Source of the DNA: Streptomyces sp. AC558_RSS880
GTDB taxonomy: Bacteria; Actinomycetota; Actinomycetes; Streptomycetales; Streptomycetaceae
Assembly (NCBI RefSeq): GCF_019049255.1
Contig: NZ_JAGMUJ010000030.1
Span: forward strand, 248,001 to 312,000
Direction of reading: 5' to 3'
Length of the DNA: 64,000 bases
The notes below the pieces were generated by a model. The model was given only the letters and a program-made list of their open reading frames with translations, ran no database searches and was not told where the DNA came from. Positions 56,258 through 64,000 of the stretch are shown in pieces (the stretch's first letter is position 1; the number at the start of each line of letters is the position of its first letter). Both the position numbers and the translations under genes were made by a program.

Positions 56258-57376
56258 ATGGCAGACAGTAGGCTCGCGGAAGCCGCACATTCCAGCTTCG
56301 CGCGCCATGAGACCTTCGCCCCCCGCTTCGGCTGGCTGCATAAGGCGTACCTGCAGGTCAAGGACAATCCGGCAGCCTTCCTCGCCGAAGATGCCCCGGT
56401 CCTGCTCGGCGTGGGTAAGAACATGGTCCATGCCATGCGGTACTGGTCAAAGGCGTTCAAGCTCACCCGCGAGCACGCCGACCCGGCCGGTAAGACCAAG
56501 GCCCAGTACGCTTCCCCCACTTGGGAAGCACGGTGGCTGCTCGACGAGCATGGCGCCGATCCCTACCTTGAGGAACCTGGCAGCCTGTGGCTGTTGCACT
56601 GGTGGCTCGTGTCGTCGCGGCCGGGCGCCAAATGCTGGGCCCCCGCTTGGTACACGGCGTTTCACCTTGCCCCGTTCTCTCGCTTCACCATCGCGGATAT
56701 GACGCAGGTCGTGACGCGGCATGTCAACTTCTCCTTCAATGATGGACCGGTTGAGGCGTCCATCACCCGGGATGTCGAGTGCCTGACCAAGATGTATGCG
56801 CGCACGCCGGTCGAACAGAGCGGTTCCCGCGCCACCTATGAAGACCTCCTGGCCTGCCCTTTCCGTGAGCTGGACTTGCTGACCTCCGTGGGCACTCGGG
56901 GAAAGCAAGAGTGGCAGTTCACCACTGGCACGCGCACCTCTCTCCCGGCTCACGTTCTGGTCTACGCCTGCCTCGACTACGCCGCCCGCGACAACCAGGG
57001 TTCCGGCTCCATCTCCCTGGCGCGGCTTGCCAACGAGCCCGGAGCGCCCGGCCGGGCCTTCCGGGTCCGGGAGCCTGAGATCGTCGCCGCCCTGGACAAG
57101 GTCGCCGCGGGTCGCCCGGAACTCAACCGGGTGGACGCCGTCGGCCAGCGGACCATGTCCTTCTCGGGCGATCCGATGGCGCTCGCCTGGGACATCCTCG
57201 ACGAGCAGTACGACCACGTCACCCGGCGCCCCGGCTTTCCCACCCGGGCCGAATGGAGCGCGCAGTACCCGCAGTTGGCCGAAGCAGAGGAGGCCGAGAA
57301 GGCCGAGAAAGCTGAGAAGGCTGAACGCAAGCCCCAGGACCACCAGCAGCAGTTCACGACTCAGGAGAACGCGTGA
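56258..57376 (+). CDS. sspB: DUF4007 protein SspB
   Basis: 372 residues. The N-terminal signature HSSFARHETFAPRFGWLHKAY and LGVGKNMVHAMRYWSKAFKL is that of DUF4007, the family of SspB. SspB nicks DNA during single-strand phosphorothioation (published function of the SspABCD system). The C-terminus is a charged Ala/Glu/Lys run (EEAEKAEKAEKAERK) and a Gln-rich end. The stop overlaps the sspC start (GTGA). Confidence 0.88.
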   Translation: MADSRLAEAAHSSFARHETFAPRFGWLHKAYLQVKDNPAAFLAEDAPVLLGVGKNMVHAMRYWSKAFKLTREHADPAGKTKAQYASPTWEARWLLDEHGADPYLEEPGSLWLLHWWLVSSRPGAKCWAPAWYTAFHLAPFSRFTIADMTQVVTRHVNFSFNDGPVEASITRDVECLTKMYARTPVEQSGSRATYEDLLACPFRELDLLTSVGTRGKQEWQFTTGTRTSLPAHVLVYACLDYAARDNQGSGSISLARLANEPGAPGRAFRVREPEIVAALDKVAAGRPELNRVDAVGQRTMSFSGDPMALAWDILDEQYDHVTRRPGFPTRAEWSAQYPQLAEAEEAEKAEKAEKAERKPQDHQQQFTTQENA

Positions 57377-60300
57377 CCACCGCAGCTCCCACGCGCACCT
57401 CTCGCACCCCGCAGGACGAGGTAACCCCTCAGTTCCCGGCCGGTATCGAACTGGTCGGCTCCCAGATGCGCTCGACCAACCTCGAACGCGACGTCGAGGA
57501 CGAACTGCACCAACCGTATGTCGGCGCGCGGGCAGTCGACGTACTGGAGCGCCTCACCAACGCTGTCAGCGACCTGCGGCGTCCCCGCGCCTGGTCCTTC
57601 ACCGGACCCTACGGCTCAGGGAAGTCCACGCTGGCCAACCTGATCGACGCGCTTCTCGGCCGCGATGAGGACCGCCGCGACGAGGCTCACCAGATCCTCG
57701 CGGACACCAGCCCAGCCCTCTCCGAACGTCTCGCCACGGCCCGGGCCGAGCGCACCAGAACCGGGTTCCTCGGGGCCGTGGCCACCGCGCGGCGGGAACC
57801 GCTGGTCGCCACCGTGACCCGTGCGCTGAACACCGCGGCAAAGCGCCGCTGGGGCAAGCGCATCCCGAAGAACATCGCCGCAGCACTCGCCGCCTGCGAA
57901 GACCCGACGACGACCGGGACGAAGACGAAGCAGGTCATGGCCGCCATCAAGGCCCTGACCGACAATCAGCAGCCGCTCCTGCTGATCATCGACGAGTTCG
58001 GCAAGACCCTGGAACACCTCGCCGGACACAACGAATTCTCCGGCGCCGAGAACGATCTCTTCCTCCTGCAGGAGCTCGCCGAGCACAGCGCCGGGCCCAA
58101 CGGCATGCCCGTCTTCCTGGTCACCCTGCAGCACCTGTCGTTCATGGACTACGCGTCACGGTCCAGTGAGCTCAAGATCCGCGAATGGGCAAAGATCCAG
58201 GGCCGCTTCGAAGACGTCACCTTCGTCCCGCACCACGGCGACTCCCTACAGCTCCTGCGCCGGCGTCTGGACCACTCCGCGGTCGACGCAGCGGGTCAGG
58301 ACCTCATCCGCGCCTCGGCCCAGGCATCAGCCCTCGCGTGGAAGAACCACGGCCTGAACGTTCTTACCGAGCTGGCCAGCGACGACTTCGCCGACCTCTA
58401 CCCGCTGCACCCTCTGACGGCGATCGCTGCGCCGATCCTGGCGGCGCAAATCGGCCAGCACGACCGCAGCCTGTCGGGCTTCCTCAACAGCGGAGAGCCC
58501 AACACCGTCCGCGACTCGCTGGCCGCACACTCCCGGCCGGATGCCGAACGCGCCAGCACCGTGCAGCTGCCACAGCTGTATGACTACTTCCTCAACTCCG
58601 GCCGGACCTCGCTGCTCGCGGCTTCCAACGCAGGCCGTTGGATCGAAGTCGACGCACGCATCAAGGAAGCCAACGGGCTGCCCGAGGCCGACCAGTGGCT
58701 GCTGAAGACCATCGGCGTGCTTAACCTCATCGACGCCGACGGCGCGCTCAGCGCCACCAGCGACGTGATCCACCTCGCGCTCCACGACCCCACCGACCTG
58801 GACGATGCAGGCGCCTTCGCCCGCCTTGAGGAGCAGCTCGCCGACCTCGTCCGCCGGGGCTTCCTTGTCCACCGGGAATTCAGCGGTGAATACCGCGTCT
58901 GGCAGGGCACAGACTTCGATATCGACGCCCGTCTGAAGGAGATCATCAGTCACCTCGACGATGCCTCTGTCGTCCAGCGCCTTGGCGCACACCTCCCCAG
59001 TGCGGTGGTTGCCGGCCGCCACAGTCAGGTCACCGGGATGATGCGGGTGTTCCTCACTGCCGTCAGCGGCCCCGAGACCCGCGAAATCCCGGCGCCGGAC
59101 GAGCTGAAGGACCCGGCCGACGGCCTCCTCGTCTTCCACCTCGGCTCCCGGGACCAGCTGCCCACGGTCGACTCGACGCTGCCGGTGATCCTCGGAACAA
59201 CCGCCCACCCCGACGTGGTGCTCAGCTCCGCCACGCACCTCATCGCCCTGAGAGAGCTGCTCGAGGACAAGGAACTCGATCACGTCGCCCGGCGGGAGGT
59301 CACCGACCGCGCCGTCCAGGCGGAGGCCGAACTGCGGGAGGTCATCCAGGCGGCCTTCTATCCGCCGACTCAGGACGCCACCTGGGACCTGTGGAACGCC
59401 GGACTGGCCCCTGGAACGGCCGCCGACAGCTCAAGTCTGCCGGCCCGAAGCCTCAGCGGCCTGGTCTCCTTCGCCTGCGAAAACGTCTACCGGCACACCC
59501 CGCACATCCGCAACGAGATGCTCGGACGGCACTCACTCACCAGCAACGCCGCCCGTGCCCGAAGCGATGTGCTGGACGCGATGCTCACCCGCTCTGGCGA
59601 GCAGTACCTGGGCTTCGACTCGACGGCCGGCAGATACGGCCCGGAACGAGCCATCTACAGCGGCGCGCTGGCCTACCTTGGCCTGCACCGGGCCAACAGC
59701 ACCATCCAGGCCGAGAAATCCCCCAACAGCCTGCTGCCGTACGGCTTCTCCGCTCCGGGCGAGGGCCACGAGCATGCTCAGCCTGTCTGGGAGGCGCTGC
59801 AGAAGGCACTGGACGCGGCAACCCGGCGTACCAGCCTTGATCACATCATCCGGGTCCTGATGAGCCCGCCCTACGGGGTGAAGGCCGGTGTCTGGCCGCT
59901 GCTGGTCGTCACCGCCCTGGTGATCCGCCGACACGATGTAGCCCTCTTCGAAGAAGGCTCCTACCTGCCCCGGCTGACGCCGGACGTCGTCGACCGCATC
60001 CTCGCCGCCCCCGTCCGCTTCGAGGTGAAATACACGCCGGTCGGGCAGGGCCAGCGCGCCAGCGTGATCAAGAAGCTCCTGGTGTCTTTGAAGGTCGAAC
60101 CACCACGCTCACAGGCGCTGCGCAACCCCGATCTGCTGTCCGTGGCCAGGGCGCTGCTCGAACGCGTCATGGTCTTGAACAGCTACGCCCGCAAGACCAA
60201 GCGCATCTCTCCGGATGCACTCGCCGTGCGCAACACCCTGGAAGACTCTCAGGATCCGGACGATCTGCTCTTCCGGGCTCTGCCCAAGGCGCTGGGTCTC

Positions 60301-60972
60301 GCCCCCTTCGAAGCCGGTAGCCGCGCGAACGCGGAGGCGGCCACGGAGTATGTCAACAGGCTGACCGCAGCGGCAGACGAGATCACCGGAATCGACCGCA
60401 CATTGCGAGAAGAGGTGGTCGCGGTGCTTGCCGAGGAGTTCCGTCTGCCCGCGACTCTTCCCGAGCTGCGGTCGACGCTCGCCGCACGGCTGAGTGGCTT
60501 CGCCACGGTGTCACTGAACCCGGAGCTGCGAGGCTTCGTCGACTTCGCGCTCAGCGAGAGCCTCGCTGACGAGGACTGGCTCGACCCAATCGTCGTCCGC
60601 CTCAGCAACAAGGCACTCGGAGACTGGGATGACCGGGACGCAGGCATGTTCCCCCGCCTTGCACGCGAGATGTCCGCATCCCTCGACCGCGTTGCACACC
60701 TCTACCAGGACAGCGGCGAGTCCCGCGAGCAGGAAGTAAATCTGGAGACTCGGCTGTTGACCTTGACGGACAAGACAGGAGCGGAACGGCGGACGCTGAT
60801 CTACGTGCCGGAACAGTCCCGAGGCCAGGCCGACCAGCTTGCGGCCGACGTACTGCAGCAGGCTGAGCAGGCCCTCGGACCCGACGGCGCACGGATCCTG
60901 CTCGCCGCTCTTGCGCAACGCGTTGCCGATGGACCCGCTGCCACAGCAACTGAAACGAAGGAGGGGGCATGA
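57373..60972 (+). CDS. sspC: Large P-loop ATPase SspC
   Basis: 1199 residues. Walker A GPYGSGKST (78-86) and Walker B PLLLIIDEFGK (201-211) define an AAA/STAND-like ATPase domain with sensor HLSFMDYASR. The rest is a long, mostly helical body without a named domain. Position between the DUF4007 and PP-loop genes and overlapping starts on both sides identify it as SspC, the ATPase of the modification complex. GTG 57373. Confidence 0.85.
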   Translation: MTTAAPTRTSRTPQDEVTPQFPAGIELVGSQMRSTNLERDVEDELHQPYVGARAVDVLERLTNAVSDLRRPRAWSFTGPYGSGKSTLANLIDALLGRDEDRRDEAHQILADTSPALSERLATARAERTRTGFLGAVATARREPLVATVTRALNTAAKRRWGKRIPKNIAAALAACEDPTTTGTKTKQVMAAIKALTDNQQPLLLIIDEFGKTLEHLAGHNEFSGAENDLFLLQELAEHSAGPNGMPVFLVTLQHLSFMDYASRSSELKIREWAKIQGRFEDVTFVPHHGDSLQLLRRRLDHSAVDAAGQDLIRASAQASALAWKNHGLNVLTELASDDFADLYPLHPLTAIAAPILAAQIGQHDRSLSGFLNSGEPNTVRDSLAAHSRPDAERASTVQLPQLYDYFLNSGRTSLLAASNAGRWIEVDARIKEANGLPEADQWLLKTIGVLNLIDADGALSATSDVIHLALHDPTDLDDAGAFARLEEQLADLVRRGFLVHREFSGEYRVWQGTDFDIDARLKEIISHLDDASVVQRLGAHLPSAVVAGRHSQVTGMMRVFLTAVSGPETREIPAPDELKDPADGLLVFHLGSRDQLPTVDSTLPVILGTTAHPDVVLSSATHLIALRELLEDKELDHVARREVTDRAVQAEAELREVIQAAFYPPTQDATWDLWNAGLAPGTAADSSSLPARSLSGLVSFACENVYRHTPHIRNEMLGRHSLTSNAARARSDVLDAMLTRSGEQYLGFDSTAGRYGPERAIYSGALAYLGLHRANSTIQAEKSPNSLLPYGFSAPGEGHEHAQPVWEALQKALDAATRRTSLDHIIRVLMSPPYGVKAGVWPLLVVTALVIRRHDVALFEEGSYLPRLTPDVVDRILAAPVRFEVKYTPVGQGQRASVIKKLLVSLKVEPPRSQALRNPDLLSVARALLERVMVLNSYARKTKRISPDALAVRNTLEDSQDPDDLLFRALPKALGLAPFEAGSRANAEAATEYVNRLTAAADEITGIDRTLREEVVAVLAEEFRLPATLPELRSTLAARLSGFATVSLNPELRGFVDFALSESLADEDWLDPIVVRLSNKALGDWDDRDAGMFPRLAREMSASLDRVAHLYQDSGESREQEVNLETRLLTLTDKTGAERRTLIYVPEQSRGQADQLAADVLQQAEQALGPDGARILLAALAQRVADGPAATATETKEGA

Positions 60973-61802
60973 CGGATCCAGTCACCCAGGAGAAGGTTCG
61001 CCACGTCCTGGGTATCTCAGGCGGCAAGGACTCGTCGGCGCTTGCCATCTACATGCGGGATCGCGTGCCGGAGATGGAGTACTTCTTCTGCGACACCGGT
61101 GCTGAACTCCCGGAGACGTACGAGTACCTCAACCGGCTAGAAGCGGCCCTCGGCAAGCCCATCGAGCGACTCAACGCCGACCGGGACTTCGATCACTGGA
61201 TGGAGGTCTACCAGGGCACCCTGCCCAGCCCGCAGATGCGCTGGTGCACCAAAAATCTGAAGATCAAGCCCCTGGAGGAGTGGGTCGGCGACGACAAGGT
61301 CATCTCCTATGTGGCCATCCGGGCCGACGAAAACCGCCTCGGCTACGTCAGCACCAAGCCGAACATCGAGGCGGTCTTCCCCTTCCGCGAGGACGGCATC
61401 GACAAGGACGGCGTGATGCGCATCCTCGACGAGGCTGGCATCGGCCTGCCCGGCTACTACGAGTGGCGCACGCGTTCGGGCTGCTACTTCTGCTTCTTCC
61501 AGCGCAAGCACGAGTGGGTCGGCCTCAAGGAGCGCCACCCCGACCTTTACGACAAGGCCGTCGAATACGAGGAGAAGGTCCGCTACCGGCACACCGCCAT
61601 GAAAGGCCGCAACTACACCTGGTCACAGGGCGAGTCGCTCCCGGAGCTCATAGAGCGCAAGGACGAGATCGAGGCTAAGCACCAGGCCGCCCTTGACCGC
61701 GCGGCCAAGCGCATCAAGCCCAACCGGCCCCTCCTGGAAGTACTTTCGGACGCGCTTGACTCCGACGACGACGAGGCAGGCTGCTCCGTCTGCCACCTCT
61801 GA
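60969..61802 (+). CDS. sspD: PP-loop sulfurtransferase SspD (DndC-like)
   Basis: 277 residues. PP-loop SGGKDS (17-22) in VLGISGGKDSSALAIYM, then FFCDTGAELPETYEYL. Cys residues C93 (RWCTKNLKIKPL), C172 and C175 (SGCYFCFFQRKHEW) are suited to an Fe-S cluster as in DndC; a final CxxC lies at 272-275. It would adenylate the DNA backbone and insert sulfur received from SspA. ATG overlaps the sspC stop (ATGA). Followed by a terminator at 61819. Confidence 0.92.
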   Translation: MTDPVTQEKVRHVLGISGGKDSSALAIYMRDRVPEMEYFFCDTGAELPETYEYLNRLEAALGKPIERLNADRDFDHWMEVYQGTLPSPQMRWCTKNLKIKPLEEWVGDDKVISYVAIRADENRLGYVSTKPNIEAVFPFREDGIDKDGVMRILDEAGIGLPGYYEWRTRSGCYFCFFQRKHEWVGLKERHPDLYDKAVEYEEKVRYRHTAMKGRNYTWSQGESLPELIERKDEIEAKHQAALDRAAKRIKPNRPLLEVLSDALDSDDDEAGCSVCHL

Positions 61803-62235
61803 GACGTACATACAAGTGACTGGCCCGGCGCGGTACACCGAGCCGGGCCAGTGCGTTTTCCGGGTAGTTTGCGTCCGAAACGCGCGCCTGTGCCCCGGGG
61901 CTGCGAGAGGTCAGTCAGACGGCTGAGGAACCAGTAGCAGGACCACTGCTCGTCTGGATGTCGCTCTGCGCGATGAGGCAGCTTGTGGGCGCCAGTCGGG
62001 CTGGAGGGAGGCAGGAACCGAAGCGCCGAACTGGGCGGGGCGAACGTCAACGGCCAGCCCATGTGGATCCCGGAGCCGGTGTCCAGGAGTCTTTGGCAGT
62101 CATCCCTTTGCCGACCTTCATCCGCCACCAAGTCGGCAAGTTCCCACTCAAGTTGAAGAGGTCTACTGCTAGGGTATGGGCTCAACTTCCGGCAGAGCGA
62201 GCGGATCCGCGCGTCCGTGCACCATGGGGGGATGG
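61803..62235. other. 433-bp gap between sspD and the GIY-YIG gene
   Basis: Apart from the terminator at 61819 I see no gene. Several open readings cross it but none has domain character or a sensible start. The last 80 bp become A/T-rich (AAGAGGTCTACTGCTAGGGT), consistent with a promoter (-10-like TAGGGT at 62170-62175) for the gene at 62236. Confidence 0.5.
61819..61859 (+). terminator. Terminator after sspD
   Basis: Eleven-base perfect arms ACTGGCCCGGC / GCCGGGCCAGT with a 12-base loop, then GCGTTTT, 16 bp after the sspD stop. It ends the sspABCD transcript and separates it from the genes to the right. Confidence 0.9.
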
Positions 62236-63039
62236 GTGTTCACTGCGTTTGAAACGCGCGTGCTGAACGTTCGCGAGTACTTGGCGATGGGACGGGAACG
62301 TTCCGAGCTGATACCAAGAGTGCCCGGCATCTATATATGGACACTTGACTTCACTGATATCGGAAAGACGGCACTCGAGCGCGAACCGGAAGACGTAATT
62401 TCTCTCGTTCAGACGCGAATCAGTGCGCCCCGTGGCGAGCCGCTCGAAGTTGGAATGGTTGGACGATATAGAAATGTCCTGATTCAGGATGCTCCGCCTG
62501 GACTTACACGTGCGTCAGCTGTCCGGGTGGAAGAGATGATAAAGGCTCGAAACCTGCATCTTGAATGGGCTTTCTTGTGTGCCACTCTGTTTCAGAGGCC
62601 GCTGTACGTGGGTAAGGCCGTCAATTTGTCGGTGCGCCTAAAGGCGCATATGAAGCCGGACTCGCATCTCAGTGGCGAGCTTGAGCGTCTGGGGCTGACT
62701 GTCAATGACTGTGCGGTGCTCATGCTCCCTGTTACGTCCCCCGACAATATCGCGGACCTTGTGGCGGCTGAAGAAGAACGTGCTCGCGCCTTGCGGGCGG
62801 CCGGCGCGGCGGAACCGACGGCAAGAAATATGCTCAGCGCAGGAGAGTATGACGGCGCAGACGAGGACGATGGCGGGGGTAACGATTTGGACGCCGAAGA
62901 CGATGACACTCTCTTCTCGGACTCCGAACTTGACGCCGCGGCAGCCCCTGAGTTGAGGCAAGCAGATCAGCTGGTGCGTTTTGCTGAGTCGCTGACCATT
63001 CGTGCCGCCCACCCTTTGTTGAATATGAAGATGGACTAG
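62236..63039 (+). CDS. GIY-YIG nuclease-like protein with large insertion
   Basis: 267 residues. The half-motifs are PGIYIW (30-35) and RPLYVGKAVNLSVRLKAHM (121-139), with the second showing YVG, the Lys and the conserved Arg134. The two are about 90 residues apart, whereas the usual GIY-YIG spacing is about 10, so an insertion (or an unusual fold) separates the first two strands. The tail (205-235) is Asp/Glu-rich. Codon use is A/T-richer than sspABCD. GTG 62236 follows a GGGGGGA ribosome site. It lies 3 bp before the DGQHR gene, so the two are one transcript. Possible effector of the island. Confidence 0.55.
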   Translation: MFTAFETRVLNVREYLAMGRERSELIPRVPGIYIWTLDFTDIGKTALEREPEDVISLVQTRISAPRGEPLEVGMVGRYRNVLIQDAPPGLTRASAVRVEEMIKARNLHLEWAFLCATLFQRPLYVGKAVNLSVRLKAHMKPDSHLSGELERLGLTVNDCAVLMLPVTSPDNIADLVAAEEERARALRAAGAAEPTARNMLSAGEYDGADEDDGGGNDLDAEDDDTLFSDSELDAAAAPELRQADQLVRFAESLTIRAAHPLLNMKMD

Positions 63040-63042
63040 CTC

Positions 63043-64000
63043 ATGAGCCTTTCATCACTAAGCCGTCGTCGTCCAGCCTATACCGACCAGTACTCTTACG
63101 TCCGAGGCGAATACGCCATCGGTGATGAGAAAGTCCCCTATTTCTCTATCTCGATGACCATCAGGGAAGCAGATCAGTACCTGCGCCTGGCCCGGGAGCT
63201 AGCGTTTAGTGACGACGAGCCCGTAAACCTCGAGGAACTGTTTCAGCGAACGGTAGACGAGGACCGTGCTGCCGGCCCGATCGCTACTTACTTGAGGCAA
63301 TCCGGCTCGCTCAAATTTTTCAACGCCTTCACCGTCGTTCTCTTGCCGGTCGATCCAGATAAGGCTGACACGGTCGCTGAAAGCTACATTGAAGACTCGG
63401 CCGCCCCGGCTGAAACTCCAGATGGTGATCTGGAACGTACGTCGATCGGTCCCGTCCAAATCGACAGCTTGCCCGGAACGGATATCGGGTTCATCCGGTG
63501 GAGTACTAAGCGTGCTCGTGCCGTGATTCTCGATGGCCAACACCGCTTCCTAGCCTTGAAAAAGATCCTCGACTCACCGCAGACCAATCTGCTCAAGCCG
63601 GATACCACGAAGATTCCTGTACTACTCTTGGTTCTTGACGAGAGAGCTGGATTCGTTCCTGCTCGAGATCAGGACAGGCTACTCCATGCCTGCAGGAGCA
63701 TTTTTGTCGCCCTAAATAAGCACGCCGTGGCGGTCTCAAAGACGCGCACATATCTGCTTGATGATCAGGACATCGTGTCCGTAAGTATGCGTCGTCTTTT
63801 GACGTCGGAAGTCGGAGACGGTCGCAACGGTCAAGATTCGATTGATCGAATCCCGCTGGCGCTCGTCGATTGGCATTCGGATCAGGCAAAATTCGATCGG
63901 GGCCTGCATCTTACAAGTGTCCTCGGATTGCATGAGACCATCCGGCAGATATATCCGAATCGTTGCGACGAGACGGACTATGAGGGCCTACGTGAATATA
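63043..64000 (+). CDS. DGQHR-domain protein (DndB-related), C-terminus off window
   Basis: 319 codons visible from ATG 63043, open at the window end. The signature ILDGQHRFLALKKI has DGQHR at residues 164-168. Upstream features such as VPYFSISMTIREADQYLRLARELAF fit the DGQHR family, which includes the phosphorothioation regulator DndB and other defence-linked proteins. Codon use is A/T-rich like the gene before it. It starts 3 bp after the GIY-YIG stop. Whether it senses, regulates or restricts cannot be told. Confidence 0.72.
   Translation, partial: MSLSSLSRRRPAYTDQYSYVRGEYAIGDEKVPYFSISMTIREADQYLRLARELAFSDDEPVNLEELFQRTVDEDRAAGPIATYLRQSGSLKFFNAFTVVLLPVDPDKADTVAESYIEDSAAPAETPDGDLERTSIGPVQIDSLPGTDIGFIRWSTKRARAVILDGQHRFLALKKILDSPQTNLLKPDTTKIPVLLLVLDERAGFVPARDQDRLLHACRSIFVALNKHAVAVSKTRTYLLDDQDIVSVSMRRLLTSEVGDGRNGQDSIDRIPLALVDWHSDQAKFDRGLHLTSVLGLHETIRQIYPNRCDETDYEGLREY

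Noticed and set aside
56258..61802. Assignment as a DndBCDE operon
   Set aside because: The DUF4007 protein, the 1199-residue ATPase and the lack of DndD (SMC-like) and DndE between the desulfurase and the PP-loop gene fit SspABCD, not Dnd.
61613..62185. Minus-strand reading of 190 codons overlapping the end of sspD
   Set aside because: It runs through the sspD terminator and the sspD coding region. It has no recognisable domain or ribosome site.

Overview
The window is high-GC actinobacterial DNA and almost certainly comes from a Streptomyces chromosome. Codons strongly favour G or C at the third position. Gene content includes a WhiB-family regulator with an AT-hook, mycoredoxin, tandem AdnA/AdnB-type helicase-nucleases, UvrD2, a CatR-like repressor next to a catalase, and the hisN-like / TetR / SMR / rsgA / aroA block. 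Gene names and neighbourhood comparisons rest on recognition of motifs and memory of the families; no database search was possible.

Positions 1-42,870 are core chromosome. In order they hold: a membrane protein with a kinase-like domain (cut by the window edge), an ATL repair protein, adnA and adnB, an M20 peptidase, nudC, tRNA-Trp, mycoredoxin, uvrD2, a small ORF and wblC/whiB7 with a terminator in its leader, an ABC1 kinase, a ThiF-like protein, a YgjP-like metallopeptidase, a TerD-AIM24 fusion with two AIM24 paralogues, a NUDIX hydrolase, a DUF2342 protein, an SDR, moaE, a Lon-like PDZ protease, a UPF0182 membrane protein, two identical initiator tRNAs flanking a Sel1/TPR gene, catR/catalase, a CBS protein, hisN-like phosphatase, a TetR regulator, an SMR transporter, rsgA, aroA and an M50-like membrane protein. 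Several stem-loops, one MITE-like element and a catalase promoter with an embedded Fur/PerR-type box can be read directly.

Positions about 42,990-64,000 are an accessory island that continues past the window. It opens with a tyrosine recombinase and a phosphotransferase-like gene broken by an in-frame stop. The remainder is centred on DNA phosphorothioation. Rightward genes sspA (cysteine desulfurase), sspB (DUF4007), sspC (large P-loop ATPase) and sspD (PP-loop sulfur transferase) form a tight operon closed by a terminator; together they would place sulfur in the DNA backbone. Leftward from the same divergent promoter region runs an overlapping set: superfamily 2 helicase, GHKL (MORC/Hsp90-like) ATPase and phospholipase D-type nuclease. 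These are followed by a protein with two tandem helix-turn-helix units and a second PP-loop protein. A putative phosphorothioation-associated methyltransferase lies further left.

Right of the sspD terminator, in visibly more AT-rich DNA, are a GIY-YIG-like protein with an unusually large spacing between its two half-motifs and a DGQHR-motif protein that runs off the end. No SspE-like (DUF262/HNH) effector is present in the window. The helicase-GHKL-PLD operon and the GIY-YIG/DGQHR pair are therefore the candidates for the restriction arm, and they are the most promising material for a previously undescribed combination.
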